DNA of 64,000 nt from PSRF01 sp051000815 (GTDB lineage: Bacteria; Acidobacteriota; Blastocatellia; Pyrinomonadales; Pyrinomonadaceae). The DNA is taken from positions 80,754-144,753 of the forward strand of contig JBPCNX010000073.1 of NCBI GenBank assembly GCA_051000815.1. The letters are read 5' to 3'. Below are positions 22,752 through 30,939 of this stretch, in pieces (positions within the stretch are counted from its first letter, which is position 1; the number at the start of each line of letters is the position of its first letter). Made by a program: the position numbers and the translations under genes. The notes under the pieces were generated by a model, which was not told the DNA's origin, did no database searches, and saw only the letters and a list, made by a program, of their open reading frames with translations.

Positions 22752-23672
22752 ATGAAAGAACTGGCGGTAGAAATTAATACTGGCGCGCTTCCCGTTCTCG
22801 ACTCGGTGACCATTACACCACGCGAGCGGATTGCCGCCCTTGTTGAGTTAACCAAGCCGCGGATTACTTTCCTGATCGTGCTGACTTCCGCCGCCGGGTT
22901 TTATCTGGCGTCGCCTGGTAATGTAAATTATCGCTTGCTCTTAAGCGCGATGTTTGGCATCACCCTGCTTTCTTCTGGTGTAGCTACGATAAACCAGTAC
23001 ATGGAGCGGGACCTTGATGGATTGATGCGCCGCACCGCCAATCGTCCATTGCCCTCGGGAAGGTTGCTCCCGTGGGAGGCGCTTTGGTTTGGCGCCAGTC
23101 TCATCGTGCTGGCTGAAGTTTACCTCGCAGTATTGGTTAATCCCCTGACGGGACTTCTGGGACTGACTGTAATCGCCGGTTACCTGTTTGGCTACACGCC
23201 ACTGAAAACGAAAACTTCGCTCTCAACTCTTGTAGGCGCTTTTCCTGGCGCTGTGCCCCCATTGATCGGTTGGACCGCCGCACGCGGCGAGTTAAGTCTC
23301 GAAGCGTGGGTGCTCTTTGCGATTCTGTTTCTCTGGCAGTTTCCCCACTTCCTGGCTATTGCCTGGATGTATCGTGAAGATTATGCGCGCGCGGGAATCT
23401 TGATGCTGCCAGTGGTTGAACCTGAAGGACGGGTTACCCGCCAGCAAATTGTGATTTACACCGTGATGCTCTTGCCGGTAAGTTTGCTCCCTTACGCTCT
23501 GGGAATCTCAGGCAAGGTGTATCTCATCGGCGCAGCTATTCTCGGCCTGGTGTTTCTCTTTAGTAGCGTGCGCGCGGCGATTTCGCTTTCGCGCCACGAA
23601 GCTCGCAGGCTTTTGCTGGCTTCCGTTATCTATCTGCCGCTTTTGTTCATATTGATGGTACTGAACCGGTGA
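22752..23672 (+). CDS. ctaB: Protoheme IX farnesyltransferase (heme O synthase)
   Basis: The 306-residue UbiA-family prenyltransferase carries the first Asp-rich motif NQYMERDLDGLMRRTANRPL near residues 79-98 and the second, conserved loop (WMYREDYARAGILMLPVVEP) near 210-229. Eight to nine membrane helices are visible. It attaches the farnesyl group to heme B, giving heme O, the substrate of CtaA. It sits between ctaA and ctaC. The 145-bp gap after it is filled by repeats. Confidence 0.94.
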   Translation: MKELAVEINTGALPVLDSVTITPRERIAALVELTKPRITFLIVLTSAAGFYLASPGNVNYRLLLSAMFGITLLSSGVATINQYMERDLDGLMRRTANRPLPSGRLLPWEALWFGASLIVLAEVYLAVLVNPLTGLLGLTVIAGYLFGYTPLKTKTSLSTLVGAFPGAVPPLIGWTAARGELSLEAWVLFAILFLWQFPHFLAIAWMYREDYARAGILMLPVVEPEGRVTRQQIVIYTVMLLPVSLLPYALGISGKVYLIGAAILGLVFLFSSVRAAISLSRHEARRLLLASVIYLPLLFILMVLNR

Positions 23673-23800
23673 ACTCGTAAATCGTGAACTGTAAATCGTG
23701 AACTCGGAAATGGTGAAATTGGAAATCAACGATTCTCAATCCCGGTATCCGATTTACGATTCACAACTTACGATTTACGACTTACGATTCACGATTTCCA
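23673..23800. repeat. Intergenic inverted repeat array of the GTAAATCGTGAA family
   Basis: The left side (23673-23728) repeats GTAAATCGTGAACT units and the right side (23749-23801) repeats the complement (GATTTACGATTCACAACTTA and on). The units are about 9-11 bp long and imperfect. The arms can pair into a long stem between ctaB and ctaC. Related short runs lie at 36946-36981. The ctaC ribosome binding site (GAGGAG at 23806-23811) starts after the repeat. Confidence 0.7.
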
Positions 23801-23817
23801 AAATAGAGGAGTAACCG

Positions 23818-24666
23818 ATGGGACGAGCTCTTGCGGTTATCATCTGGATCCTTACCCTGGGATCAGTGTCGCTGTTCTTCGTTAAGAAGTGGTGGTTTCC
23901 CACAGCCATTTCCGAACACGCACCGGCGCTCGATCGCCAGTTCATGCTGACGATCATTGTCGTGGGAATTGCATTTACCGCGGCGCAGGTCGGCTTGGGA
24001 TACATGGTGTGGAAGTATCGCGATACGGGCAATCGGGATCGCGCCACCTACACGCACGGCAGCAGCAAGCTCGAAGTAATCTGGACGATGGTCACGGCGG
24101 TTATCTTCATCGGCCTGGCAGTGATGGGACAGAGCGTCTGGGCTTCGCTGCGTTTTAACGAGGCGCCCGCAGGTGCTTTCAAGGTTGATGTCGTTGCCCA
24201 GCAATTTCAATGGAATTTCCACTACGCCGGCACTGATGGGGTTTTCGGGCGCACCGATCCAAAATTAATTGACGACTCGTCGTTGAATTTTATCGGTCTC
24301 GACGATGCCGATCCGAACACGAAAGACGACTCGGTCCATAGCGTGCTGGCGATCCCCGTCAATCGACCCGTTGAACTCGCACTGCGATCCAAGGATGTGA
24401 TTCACAATTTCTGGGTGCCACAACTGCGTTTCAAGCAGGATCTGGTTCCCGGCATGGTGATTCGCGTTCACTTTACCGCTAACACCCCAGGAAAGTATGA
24501 ACTCGCTTGCGCCGAGCTTTGTGGGCAGCTCCATTTCAAGATGAAGAGTTACATGCTGGTGCTTCCGGAAGAAGAACATCGCGCGCTCACAGCTTTACCT
24601 CAGGATCAGTTCCAGACGCGGATGACTGAACTACTGGCAAAGTATCAACTACCGAGCGGTTACTAG
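23818..24666 (+). CDS. ctaC: Cytochrome c oxidase subunit II
   Basis: The 282-residue protein has two N-terminal membrane helices and a periplasmic cupredoxin domain. The CuA ligands are seen as CAELCGQLHFKMKSYM near residues 231-246, with the first histidine in DVIHNFWVPQLRFKQD. The residue run VVAQQFQWNFHYAG is the tryptophan-rich electron-entry region. There is no C-terminal cytochrome c domain, so a separate donor is needed: the octaheme cytochrome or the copper-type lipoprotein are candidates. The ATG follows GAGGAG by six bases. Confidence 0.95.
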   Translation: MGRALAVIIWILTLGSVSLFFVKKWWFPTAISEHAPALDRQFMLTIIVVGIAFTAAQVGLGYMVWKYRDTGNRDRATYTHGSSKLEVIWTMVTAVIFIGLAVMGQSVWASLRFNEAPAGAFKVDVVAQQFQWNFHYAGTDGVFGRTDPKLIDDSSLNFIGLDDADPNTKDDSVHSVLAIPVNRPVELALRSKDVIHNFWVPQLRFKQDLVPGMVIRVHFTANTPGKYELACAELCGQLHFKMKSYMLVLPEEEHRALTALPQDQFQTRMTELLAKYQLPSGY

Positions 24667-24723
24667 TTAATAAACGTCACTCTTTCGTCAGGTTGTCAGG
24701 TCTAATCACGAGGAGAATCAAAG

Positions 24724-26571
24724 ATGTCAGGTGAAACTCACGCAGTGCACCGGCACCCGGCGCCAACGGGCTTTATACGCAAATACATTTTTAGCGTTGA
24801 CCATAAGGTCATCGGCATTCAGTACATCCTGCTGGCTCTGGCGGCAGTATTGGTAGGGATGGCGATGTCTGTCTTGATGCGTATGAATCTCTCCTGGCCG
24901 GGAACCAATTGGCCGATACTCGGCACTCTGTTTCCGGGCGGAGCGCCCGACGGCATGATGACACCCGAGTTCTACCTCTCACTCGTGACGATGCACGGCA
25001 CCATCATGGTTTTCTTCGTCCTGACCACGGCGCCGCAGGGCGGATTCGGCAACTACTTTCTCCCGATCCAGATCGGGGCCGAAGACATGGCGTTTCCATA
25101 TCTCAACATGCTGTCGTTCTGGGTCACGCTGGTCGGATTCCTCGTTATCCTCTCGGCGATCTTCTTTTCAGGCGCGGAATCGACGGTCGGACCGATTGGT
25201 GGCTGGACAGGTTATGCACCCTTGAGTGCCCTGGGACAGATTGCCGGTCCCGGACAGGGGATGGGTATGAACCTGTGGATCATCAGCATCGCAATCTTCT
25301 GCGTGGGCTCGTTGCTCGGTGCTCTAAATTTCATCACTACTCTGCTCAACATGCGCACGCGCGGAATGTCATTGATGCGCATGCCGCTCACTTGCTGGGC
25401 CTGGTTTACAACCGCTGTTCTGGCATTGCTGTCATTCCCGGTGTTGTTGGGCGGCGGCATTCTGTTGCTGCTTGATCGCCTTGCGGGAACTAGCTTCTTT
25501 ATACCCGGCGGTCTTTACATCAGTGGATTGCTCTCCGGAACGGACGAACGCTTTCCTATCCATACCGGAGGGTCGCCGATTCTTTGGCAACACCTTTTCT
25601 GGTTCTTCGGTCACCCCGAAGTTTACATCGCCATCCTTCCCGGTATGGGTGCAACGTCACACATCCTCGCGACATTCGCCCGTAAGCCGGTGTTTGGTTA
25701 CCGCGCAATGGTCTTTGCCATCTTTGCGATCGGGCTCCTGGGCTTCTTCGTTTGGGGTCATCACATGTTCATCAGCGGTATGAGCCCCTATTCGGCGATG
25801 ACCTTTTCGATTCTTACCTTGTCGATCGGCGTGCCGTCGGCGGTGAAAACGTTCAACTGGCTGGGGACACTCTGGGGCGGGCGAATTCGTTTCACTACCG
25901 CCATGCTTTTTGCCATTGGCTTCGTTTCGCTTTTTGTGGCCGGAGGCATCACCGGTTTGGTCCTTGGACAGACATCGCTCGATTTGCCAATGCACGACAC
26001 TTATTTCGTCACTGCCCACTTTCACCTGGTAATGGGTGTGGCCTCGATCTTCGGAATGTTTGCCGCAACCTATTTCTGGTTCCCTAAGATGTTTGGCCGG
26101 CTGATGAACGAGAAGCTCGGGAAGTTTCATTTTTGGATAACGTTTATCGGGGTCTATTGCATCTTTGTGCCGATGCACACGATGGGCATCGCCGGAATGC
26201 CGCGGCGCTTTGCTCAGTTTACCGAGTATGAATACTTGAAGACGCTGCACCCTCTGGTTGTATTCGTTTCGATCGCCGCGATTGCCACCGTCCTGGTGCA
26301 GATTGTTTTCTATTTCAATCTTTTCTGGAGCATGTTTAAAGGGGCAAAGGCATCAGACAATCCCTGGGATGCGACAACACTCGAGTGGAACACGACCTCT
26401 CCGCCGCCGCATGACAACTTTGCCGGCGTACTTCCAACTGTCTATCGCGGGCCCTATGAGTTTGCAGTTCCGGGTGCGCCAAATGATTTCGTAATGCAGA
26501 CAGAAGCAGAACCCGGCGGAGTACCTGTTGGGGAAGGAAGTGGAAATGGCCACGATGGTCACAAGCACTAA
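24724..26571 (+). CDS. ctaD: Cytochrome c oxidase subunit I
   Basis: This 615-residue heme-copper oxidase catalytic subunit has twelve core helices. Low-spin heme ligand H is in MHGTIMVFFV, CuB ligands in WFFGHPEVYIAILPG and GHHMFISGM, and the heme a and a3 ligands in HDTYFVTAHFHLVMG. The Tyr of the HPEVY motif is the one cross-linked to CuB in A-type enzymes, and the K-channel tyrosine is present. The C-terminus ends in a His-rich tail (GNGHDGHKH). It is the catalytic core of the terminal oxidase that reduces oxygen to water. The start of the next gene overlaps its end by 26 bp. Confidence 0.97.
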   Translation: MSGETHAVHRHPAPTGFIRKYIFSVDHKVIGIQYILLALAAVLVGMAMSVLMRMNLSWPGTNWPILGTLFPGGAPDGMMTPEFYLSLVTMHGTIMVFFVLTTAPQGGFGNYFLPIQIGAEDMAFPYLNMLSFWVTLVGFLVILSAIFFSGAESTVGPIGGWTGYAPLSALGQIAGPGQGMGMNLWIISIAIFCVGSLLGALNFITTLLNMRTRGMSLMRMPLTCWAWFTTAVLALLSFPVLLGGGILLLLDRLAGTSFFIPGGLYISGLLSGTDERFPIHTGGSPILWQHLFWFFGHPEVYIAILPGMGATSHILATFARKPVFGYRAMVFAIFAIGLLGFFVWGHHMFISGMSPYSAMTFSILTLSIGVPSAVKTFNWLGTLWGGRIRFTTAMLFAIGFVSLFVAGGITGLVLGQTSLDLPMHDTYFVTAHFHLVMGVASIFGMFAATYFWFPKMFGRLMNEKLGKFHFWITFIGVYCIFVPMHTMGIAGMPRRFAQFTEYEYLKTLHPLVVFVSIAAIATVLVQIVFYFNLFWSMFKGAKASDNPWDATTLEWNTTSPPPHDNFAGVLPTVYRGPYEFAVPGAPNDFVMQTEAEPGGVPVGEGSGNGHDGHKH

Positions 26572-27220
26572 GCGACTGCCGCGCGCGGGTGGCGGACCAA
26601 AAACTCCGGGACCAAATGGCCGCTCTGGCAAAGGGAACGGACACGAAGGGCCGTTTCCGAGCTACAACTCTGCCGCCAATCGTTACCGCATCGGCATGTG
26701 GGTGGCGCTCGCTTCGATTCTGATGTTGTTTACGGCGCTCACCAGCGCCTATATCGTGCGTGCCGCGTCTTCCAATGATTGGAAGCCTTTGCCGATGCCG
26801 AGCATTTTGTGGCTGAGCACGATGCTGATCGTTGTCAGTAGTGGCACCATTGAGTTTGCCAAACGAAAACTGAAAGCGAGCGCTGAGGTTTCGTACAAGA
26901 GTTGGCTTCTGATTACGACTGCTCTGGGCCTCGGATTTCTCGGGTCGCAGCTATGGGCCTGGAGAGAACTTGTGGGGCAGCGCGTTTACGTCGCGAGTCA
27001 TCCCCACAGTTCTTTCTTCTATCTGTTGACGGCAACTCACGGCGTGCATTTGATCGGGGGCCTGCTGGCTTTGATCTACCTGCTGTTGCGGACCCGCAAG
27101 CCGCTTGACGAACGCTTTCAACCGAAGCGAGTGGCGGCCGCCGGCGCCGTTAGCCTCTACTGGCATTTTATGGACGCTTTATGGATCTACCTGTTCTTGC
27201 TTTTGTTCTTTTGGCGGTAA
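26546..27220 (+). CDS. ctaE: Cytochrome c oxidase subunit III (first copy)
   Basis: The 224-residue protein starts at the ATG at 26546, inside the end of ctaD, with AAGGAAG upstream. After a 40-residue Gly/Pro-rich N-terminus come five membrane helices. Subunit III markers are FFYLLTATHGVHLIGGLLAL and the final YWHFMDALWIYLFLLLFFWR. The family supports proton uptake and the stability of subunit I. A second subunit III homologue follows directly (27265). The five-helix form without the first two helices of mitochondrial subunit III is common in bacteria. Confidence 0.9.
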   Translation: MATMVTSTKRLPRAGGGPKTPGPNGRSGKGNGHEGPFPSYNSAANRYRIGMWVALASILMLFTALTSAYIVRAASSNDWKPLPMPSILWLSTMLIVVSSGTIEFAKRKLKASAEVSYKSWLLITTALGLGFLGSQLWAWRELVGQRVYVASHPHSSFFYLLTATHGVHLIGGLLALIYLLLRTRKPLDERFQPKRVAAAGAVSLYWHFMDALWIYLFLLLFFWR

Positions 27221-27264
27221 CAGCTGACCGCAGAAGGTCGACATTAATTTAACGGAGGTGACAG

Positions 27265-27945
27265 GTGAGCACTGAAGCACGTGCAGAACATTTTCCCGCA
27301 GCGGACTGGAACGGAGGTGTGCTCCCGTATCGCGTTGGTCATCGCAAGCTGGGAATGTGGTTGTTCATTGTCTCTGACTCGCTGACGTTTTCCGCGCTGC
27401 TGATTGGATATAGCTATCTGCGCGCTTCCAACAACTGGCCGACACCCTTTCCCTTCTATCCCAGTATCGTATTTGCCTCGGTGATGACCTTTTGTCTGCT
27501 CTCGTCGAGCTTGACGATGGTCTTCGGCGTATCGGCCTCGAGCCGCGGCGACAAAGAGAAGGCCCGCAAGTGGATCCTTGCCACGATCTTTTTCGGCGGC
27601 GCTTTTATCGTGTTGCACTTGATCGAGTGGAACCACTTGATTCACGAAGGCCTGCAACCGTTTAGTTTGCCTGCTCACTGGGTCACGGCTTTTACTGCGC
27701 CCGATGGCAGCCTACCTTCGCCGCTCTTTGGCGCGACATTTTTTGCAATTACGGGTCTACACATGTTCCACGTTGCTACCGGCGTCATCTACCTGAGCGT
27801 CGTCGCCGCAAGAGTGAAAAAGCTGAAGCACGAAGATGTGGAGATCAGCGGTCTCTATTGGCACTTCGTAGATCTCGTCTGGATGTTCGTGTTCCCCTTG
27901 ATCTACATCATGTCTGTCGACATCGGCGGACATCTGGCACGCTGA
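27265..27945 (+). CDS. Cytochrome c oxidase subunit III (second copy)
   Basis: This 226-residue subunit III homologue starts with GTG six bases after GGAGG. Its N-terminus resembles quinol-oxidase/caa3-type subunit III (HRKLGMWLFIVSDSLTFSAL). The His/Glu-containing helix LHLIEWNHLIHEG is present and the C-terminus keeps GLYWHFVDLVWMFVFPLIYI. Helix count is five to six. The tandem arrangement suggests an ancient duplication or a two-part subunit III layer; the two proteins differ clearly in sequence, so they are probably not interchangeable. Confidence 0.9.
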   Translation: MSTEARAEHFPAADWNGGVLPYRVGHRKLGMWLFIVSDSLTFSALLIGYSYLRASNNWPTPFPFYPSIVFASVMTFCLLSSSLTMVFGVSASSRGDKEKARKWILATIFFGGAFIVLHLIEWNHLIHEGLQPFSLPAHWVTAFTAPDGSLPSPLFGATFFAITGLHMFHVATGVIYLSVVAARVKKLKHEDVEISGLYWHFVDLVWMFVFPLIYIMSVDIGGHLAR

Positions 27946-27968
27946 TTTCTGGAGGAGGAGAAACAATC

Positions 27969-28316
27969 ATGAGCGCACACGAAGAACACTTCGCCGGCAG
28001 TAATAAGTTGTTTACCTCAATCTGGGTTTGGCTTTTGGTGCTGACGCTGGCTGAAATCTTCCTGGCTTACAAGCCAATGTCGATTCATTTCATGCTGACG
28101 ATCCTGCTTGGCCTCTCCATTATTAAGGCAGCGCTGATTGTGGCTTACTTCATGCACTTGAAGTTTGAACGCCTGAGCCTGATCCTGACGATTGTGCCGA
28201 TGCTGGTAGTTTGTATCTGTTTGCTATTCGTGTTTTTCCCCGACAGCTTTAGATCGGCCGAACTCCGGGATAAATTCAAGGAAACTCCGTCCGCTCCGGC
28301 AGTTGAGGAGCACTGA
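27969..28316 (+). CDS. ctaF: Cytochrome c oxidase subunit IV (prokaryotic type)
   Basis: The ATG at 27969 follows GGAGGAGGAG, a strong ribosome binding site, and yields 115 residues. Three membrane helices are seen (IWVWLLVLTLAEIFLAY; IHFMLTILLGLSIIKAALIV; LILTIVPMLVVCICLLFVFF), the layout of CyoD/CtaF. The HxxE-rich N-terminus and YFMHLKFE loop are typical for the caa3/bo-type subunit IV. It assists assembly of the CuB site in the family. Its stop overlaps the start of the next small gene by one base. Confidence 0.88.
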   Translation: MSAHEEHFAGSNKLFTSIWVWLLVLTLAEIFLAYKPMSIHFMLTILLGLSIIKAALIVAYFMHLKFERLSLILTIVPMLVVCICLLFVFFPDSFRSAELRDKFKETPSAPAVEEH

Positions 28317-28612
28317 TGAACGTAATGCGATTAGCCAGGTTATTTTTGGTCGCGACGCTGGCCCTGCTGACAGTGTTGTTGGTTGATGTGTCAGGATTAG
28401 CCCAGTGTTCGATGTGCCGGGCGTCTCTCGCAGGGTCGAACAATGCGTTCTTCATCAGGAATTTCAACATCGGTGTATTAGTCTTGTTGACGCCACCAGT
28501 CGCGATTTTTTGTTCGATCTTCGTAATTCTGAAGCGTCATAGCGGAACAAATGGACAGGATTCAAACGAGGATCGGGCTGCTGTTGAAGTGGATCCACCC
28601 AGCCGCTTTTAA
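28316..28612 (+). CDS. Small membrane protein with CxxC, unknown, in the oxidase operon
   Basis: The 98-residue protein has an N-terminal signal or anchor helix ending near LAQ, then CSMCRASLAG, a second membrane helix (IGVLVLLTPPVAIFCSIFVI) and a polar tail. I do not recognise the family with certainty. The CxxC just outside the membrane and the one-base overlap with ctaF suggest a role in oxidase assembly, such as thiol or copper handling (inference). Confidence 0.7.
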   Translation: MNVMRLARLFLVATLALLTVLLVDVSGLAQCSMCRASLAGSNNAFFIRNFNIGVLVLLTPPVAIFCSIFVILKRHSGTNGQDSNEDRAAVEVDPPSRF

Positions 28613-28654
28613 GACTTGTGTTGGTAAGCTTGAGGTTTGAGAGTGCTGGTTTCT

Positions 28655-28870
28655 ATGTCCGACGATAATCCGTTAGCTATCGACGTTGACGTTCGCACCA
28701 CTCGCGGCAGGGCCTGCCCTCGGTGCGGCGGTAAAATCATTCCCTCGGACCGCGCTGTTTACCAAAGCACTGGCGACCCCAGTGGGGTCTTTGCCATCTG
28801 GCAATGCGAGAGGTGCGGCTACGAAGAGATGTCGGAACGTCCCAAACCTGCCGGTAAAGCGAAACACTAG
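28655..28870 (+). CDS. Small zinc-ribbon protein
   Basis: Seventy-one residues from the ATG at 28655; a GTG at 28643 and a TTG at 28637 are alternatives. Two CxxCG knuckles (ACPRCGGK near residue 21 and QCERCGYEE near residue 50) form a likely zinc ribbon. There is no membrane segment. Function unknown. The next gene starts within ten bases, so it belongs to the same unit. Confidence 0.65.
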   Translation: MSDDNPLAIDVDVRTTRGRACPRCGGKIIPSDRAVYQSTGDPSGVFAIWQCERCGYEEMSERPKPAGKAKH

Positions 28871-28879
28871 GTGCGACTG

Positions 28880-29227
28880 ATGAAGAACGAATTGGGCTTG
28901 CTGAATTTTATCTGCATCTTGGTAGGCCTTCTGTTTATCGCCTTCGCTGTGATGACGGCCCTTTTCTACCCACCGCTGCTCAGTACGGACAATCTCTTCA
29001 TCATTATGGTGTGCATGGTGATGGCCCTGGTGTTTATGTCTAACCCTCTGCTCTACCTGCACTCGGAAGGCCGCCTGCCGATCCCTTTCGCCAAGCGCTT
29101 GGGAAAGCAGCCGCAGGTAGCGCAGCTCGCCGGCTCCAGTCCGCCGCTTCTTGACGCCAAGGGTCGGGCCGTTCCTCCCGATGTTAAGGCGATAATGGCC
29201 GGCATGACCCAGAAAAAGAAAGAGTAG
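28880..29227 (+). CDS. Two-helix membrane protein of unknown function
   Basis: The product has 115 residues (ATG at 28880, GTG at 28871 also possible). Two membrane helices (LLNFICILVGLLFIAFAVMT; LFIIMVCMVMALVFMSNPLL) are followed by a basic, Pro-rich cytosolic tail ending in KKKE. No family recognised. It is part of the run of small genes after the oxidase. Confidence 0.6.
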   Translation: MKNELGLLNFICILVGLLFIAFAVMTALFYPPLLSTDNLFIIMVCMVMALVFMSNPLLYLHSEGRLPIPFAKRLGKQPQVAQLAGSSPPLLDAKGRAVPPDVKAIMAGMTQKKKE

Positions 29228-29266
29228 TGCGGATCAACTTCCAGCCTTAACTTCCGTTCCAAAAGC

Positions 29267-29485
29267 ATGGACGATCTAGCAAAGCGAGTGCTGAAGAGCT
29301 TTGGGCATTGGGGAAAAGACTCACTCGACCTGCACACCCTTTTTGAGATCGGCGGTAATGACCCGGACGCGCGCACGGCGGTATTTGATACGGTAGAGCG
29401 GCTGGTGAAGGAAGGCTTGCTTGAAGAGTTGGGAAATGATTTTTACGCTCTGACGGAAGCCGGAAGAGCGGCCGCACGCAGTTAA
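29267..29485 (+). CDS. Small winged-helix-like protein
   Basis: The 72-residue protein has no membrane segment. The pattern of three helices and a short beta wing (AVFDTVERLVKEGLLEELGN, then FYALTEAGRAAARS) is that of small winged-helix DNA-binding or polyploid-type modules that end in ALTEAGR. It could be a local regulator. The call is based on pattern only. Confidence 0.6.
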   Translation: MDDLAKRVLKSFGHWGKDSLDLHTLFEIGGNDPDARTAVFDTVERLVKEGLLEELGNDFYALTEAGRAAARS

Positions 29486-29583
29486 ACAGCGATCCACTAA
29501 TTCACACTAAGCACCGCCAACCTCTTCGGTTATCTTCGTGTGATTTCGTGGATCTTTTTTGATCGAGTTCGCAGAACGACCTA
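29486..29583. repeat. Intergenic repeat of the CACGAAATCACACGAA family
   Basis: The segment contains GATCCACTAATTCACACTAA at its left and TTCGTGTGATTTCGTGGATC at its right, separated by a small GAGG/CCTC-containing loop. The right arm matches the 22-bp inverted repeat at 10681-10702 in most positions. No gene present. Confidence 0.65.
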
Positions 29584-30018
29584 ATGCCTGACTACATTTC
29601 GCAGCTCCCCCATCTCAATGCCTTTTTGAACACGACGAGCGCGATTCTGCTTATTGCGGGCTATCGCTTCATTCGGGCCGGGCGAATTGCTGCCCACCGT
29701 AACTGCCAGCTCTCGGCCTTCTCCACGTCAGTTGTTTTTCTGGCTTCCTATCTGACGTACCACTACTACCACGGTGATACGAAGTTTCTCGGGCAGGGAA
29801 TCGTGCGGCCCTTCTACTTCATGATTCTCATTACCCACGTGGTACTGGCCATTGTCATAGTTCCACTTGTTTTGATCACTCTTGTTCGGGCGGCACGCGG
29901 CGACTTTGTCCGCCATCGCCGCATCGCGCGCTGGACGTTGCCCCTCTGGCTCTACGTCTCAGTTACAGGTGTCATTGTGTATCTGATGCTTTACCATCTC
30001 TATCCCGGTGGTGAGTGA
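29584..30018 (+). CDS. DUF420 protein, CtaM-like oxidase assembly factor
   Basis: The 144-residue protein has four membrane helices and the DUF420 pattern: HLNAFLNTTSAILLIAGY at the N-terminus, the tyrosine/histidine-rich LTYHYYHGD after helix 2 and ITHVVLAIVIVPLVL in helix 3. DUF420 proteins (CtaM/YozB in Firmicutes) are needed for the maturation of aa3-type oxidases. The position downstream of the oxidase genes fits that role. The next gene begins six bases after its stop. Confidence 0.85.
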   Translation: MPDYISQLPHLNAFLNTTSAILLIAGYRFIRAGRIAAHRNCQLSAFSTSVVFLASYLTYHYYHGDTKFLGQGIVRPFYFMILITHVVLAIVIVPLVLITLVRAARGDFVRHRRIARWTLPLWLYVSVTGVIVYLMLYHLYPGGE

Positions 30019-30024
30019 TGGCTG

Positions 30025-30939
30025 ATGAGTGATAACGATTCACAACTTGCGCCCAACGGCAACAAGCCGGAATTGAAGCTGGCAGTGCCGGAAGTGAAGC
30101 GGCTCCGCGCGTCGGGCCCGATTCTTATTCTTGCGGTGCTGTTTGTGCTGGGGGCCTTTCTGAGTTGGTACTTCTCCTGGTTCGGTCGCAGGTTGTCCGA
30201 TGCTGACGTCACCAGCTATCTCTCCGACCAAAAACATCCGCGTCGCGTTCAGCATGCGTTGTTGCAGGTGCAGGAACGGATTGCTCAGGGTGATCCAGCG
30301 GCGCGGCAGTGGTATCCGCAGGTTGTTCGCCTGGCGAATGATCCCGAGACTGAGTTTCGTTTGACGGTCGCCTGGCTGATGGGCTTCGACCAGAAGTCCG
30401 ATGAATTTCATCAGACACTTTTGGCGTTGGTAAAGGATAACGAACCAATCGTGCGCAGGAATGCCGCCCTGGCATTGCTGCGATTTGGTGACGCCACTGG
30501 GCGTGACCAGTTGCGCGCAACGCTGCAACCATACGCCTTTACCTCTCCGGTTGGAGGGATCGTTGAGAGCGCGCTGAAGGAACAATCCCAGGTTGCGCGC
30601 GGCTCATTGTTGGTGCGGTTGCGCCAGCCGAATAACATCACCGAAGAAGTACGGTCGCCACTTCCCGGCCGGATTGAAAGAGTAACCGTGTCGCCAGGGG
30701 CGACGATCGCGGCCGGCGAAACCCTGCTCACACTCACGTCAGACGAAGAGAGTGTATGGGAGGCGCTACGCGGACTTTCCCTTGTCGGAGAAGGCGACGA
30801 CTTGCCGGTCCTTGAGTTGTATGAGCGCGGTTCCGCACCCGGGCCCCAGCGTTCAGACCGCATAAAAGAGCAAGCGGCCCTGACGGCCAAAGCCATCAAG
30901 AGCCGCCTTGCGCAGAGTGGTCAGGTTCCTAAGCAGTAG
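30025..30939 (+). CDS. Membrane protein with HEAT-like repeats and a lipoyl-like domain lacking the lysine
   Basis: The 304-residue protein has one membrane helix (ILILAVLFVLGAFLSWYFSW, residues 31-50). A helical region with HEAT-type repeats follows (EFRLTVAWLMGFD; EPIVRRNAALALLRFGD). Next is a barrel-sandwich segment (VRSPLPGRIERVTVSPGATI, then AAGETLLTLTSDEESVWEAL) resembling biotinyl/lipoyl or HlyD hybrids, but the modified-lysine motif is absent. The combination is unusual. It is the last gene of the oxidase cluster and overlaps the converging ferredoxin gene by 11 bp. A scaffold or assembly role is possible; no function can be stated. Confidence 0.7.
   Translation: MSDNDSQLAPNGNKPELKLAVPEVKRLRASGPILILAVLFVLGAFLSWYFSWFGRRLSDADVTSYLSDQKHPRRVQHALLQVQERIAQGDPAARQWYPQVVRLANDPETEFRLTVAWLMGFDQKSDEFHQTLLALVKDNEPIVRRNAALALLRFGDATGRDQLRATLQPYAFTSPVGGIVESALKEQSQVARGSLLVRLRQPNNITEEVRSPLPGRIERVTVSPGATIAAGETLLTLTSDEESVWEALRGLSLVGEGDDLPVLELYERGSAPGPQRSDRIKEQAALTAKAIKSRLAQSGQVPKQ

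Noticed and set aside
23673..23800. CRISPR-like array
   Set aside because: The units are 9-11 bp, imperfect, adjacent without unique spacers, and arranged as inverted arms. No cas gene is nearby.
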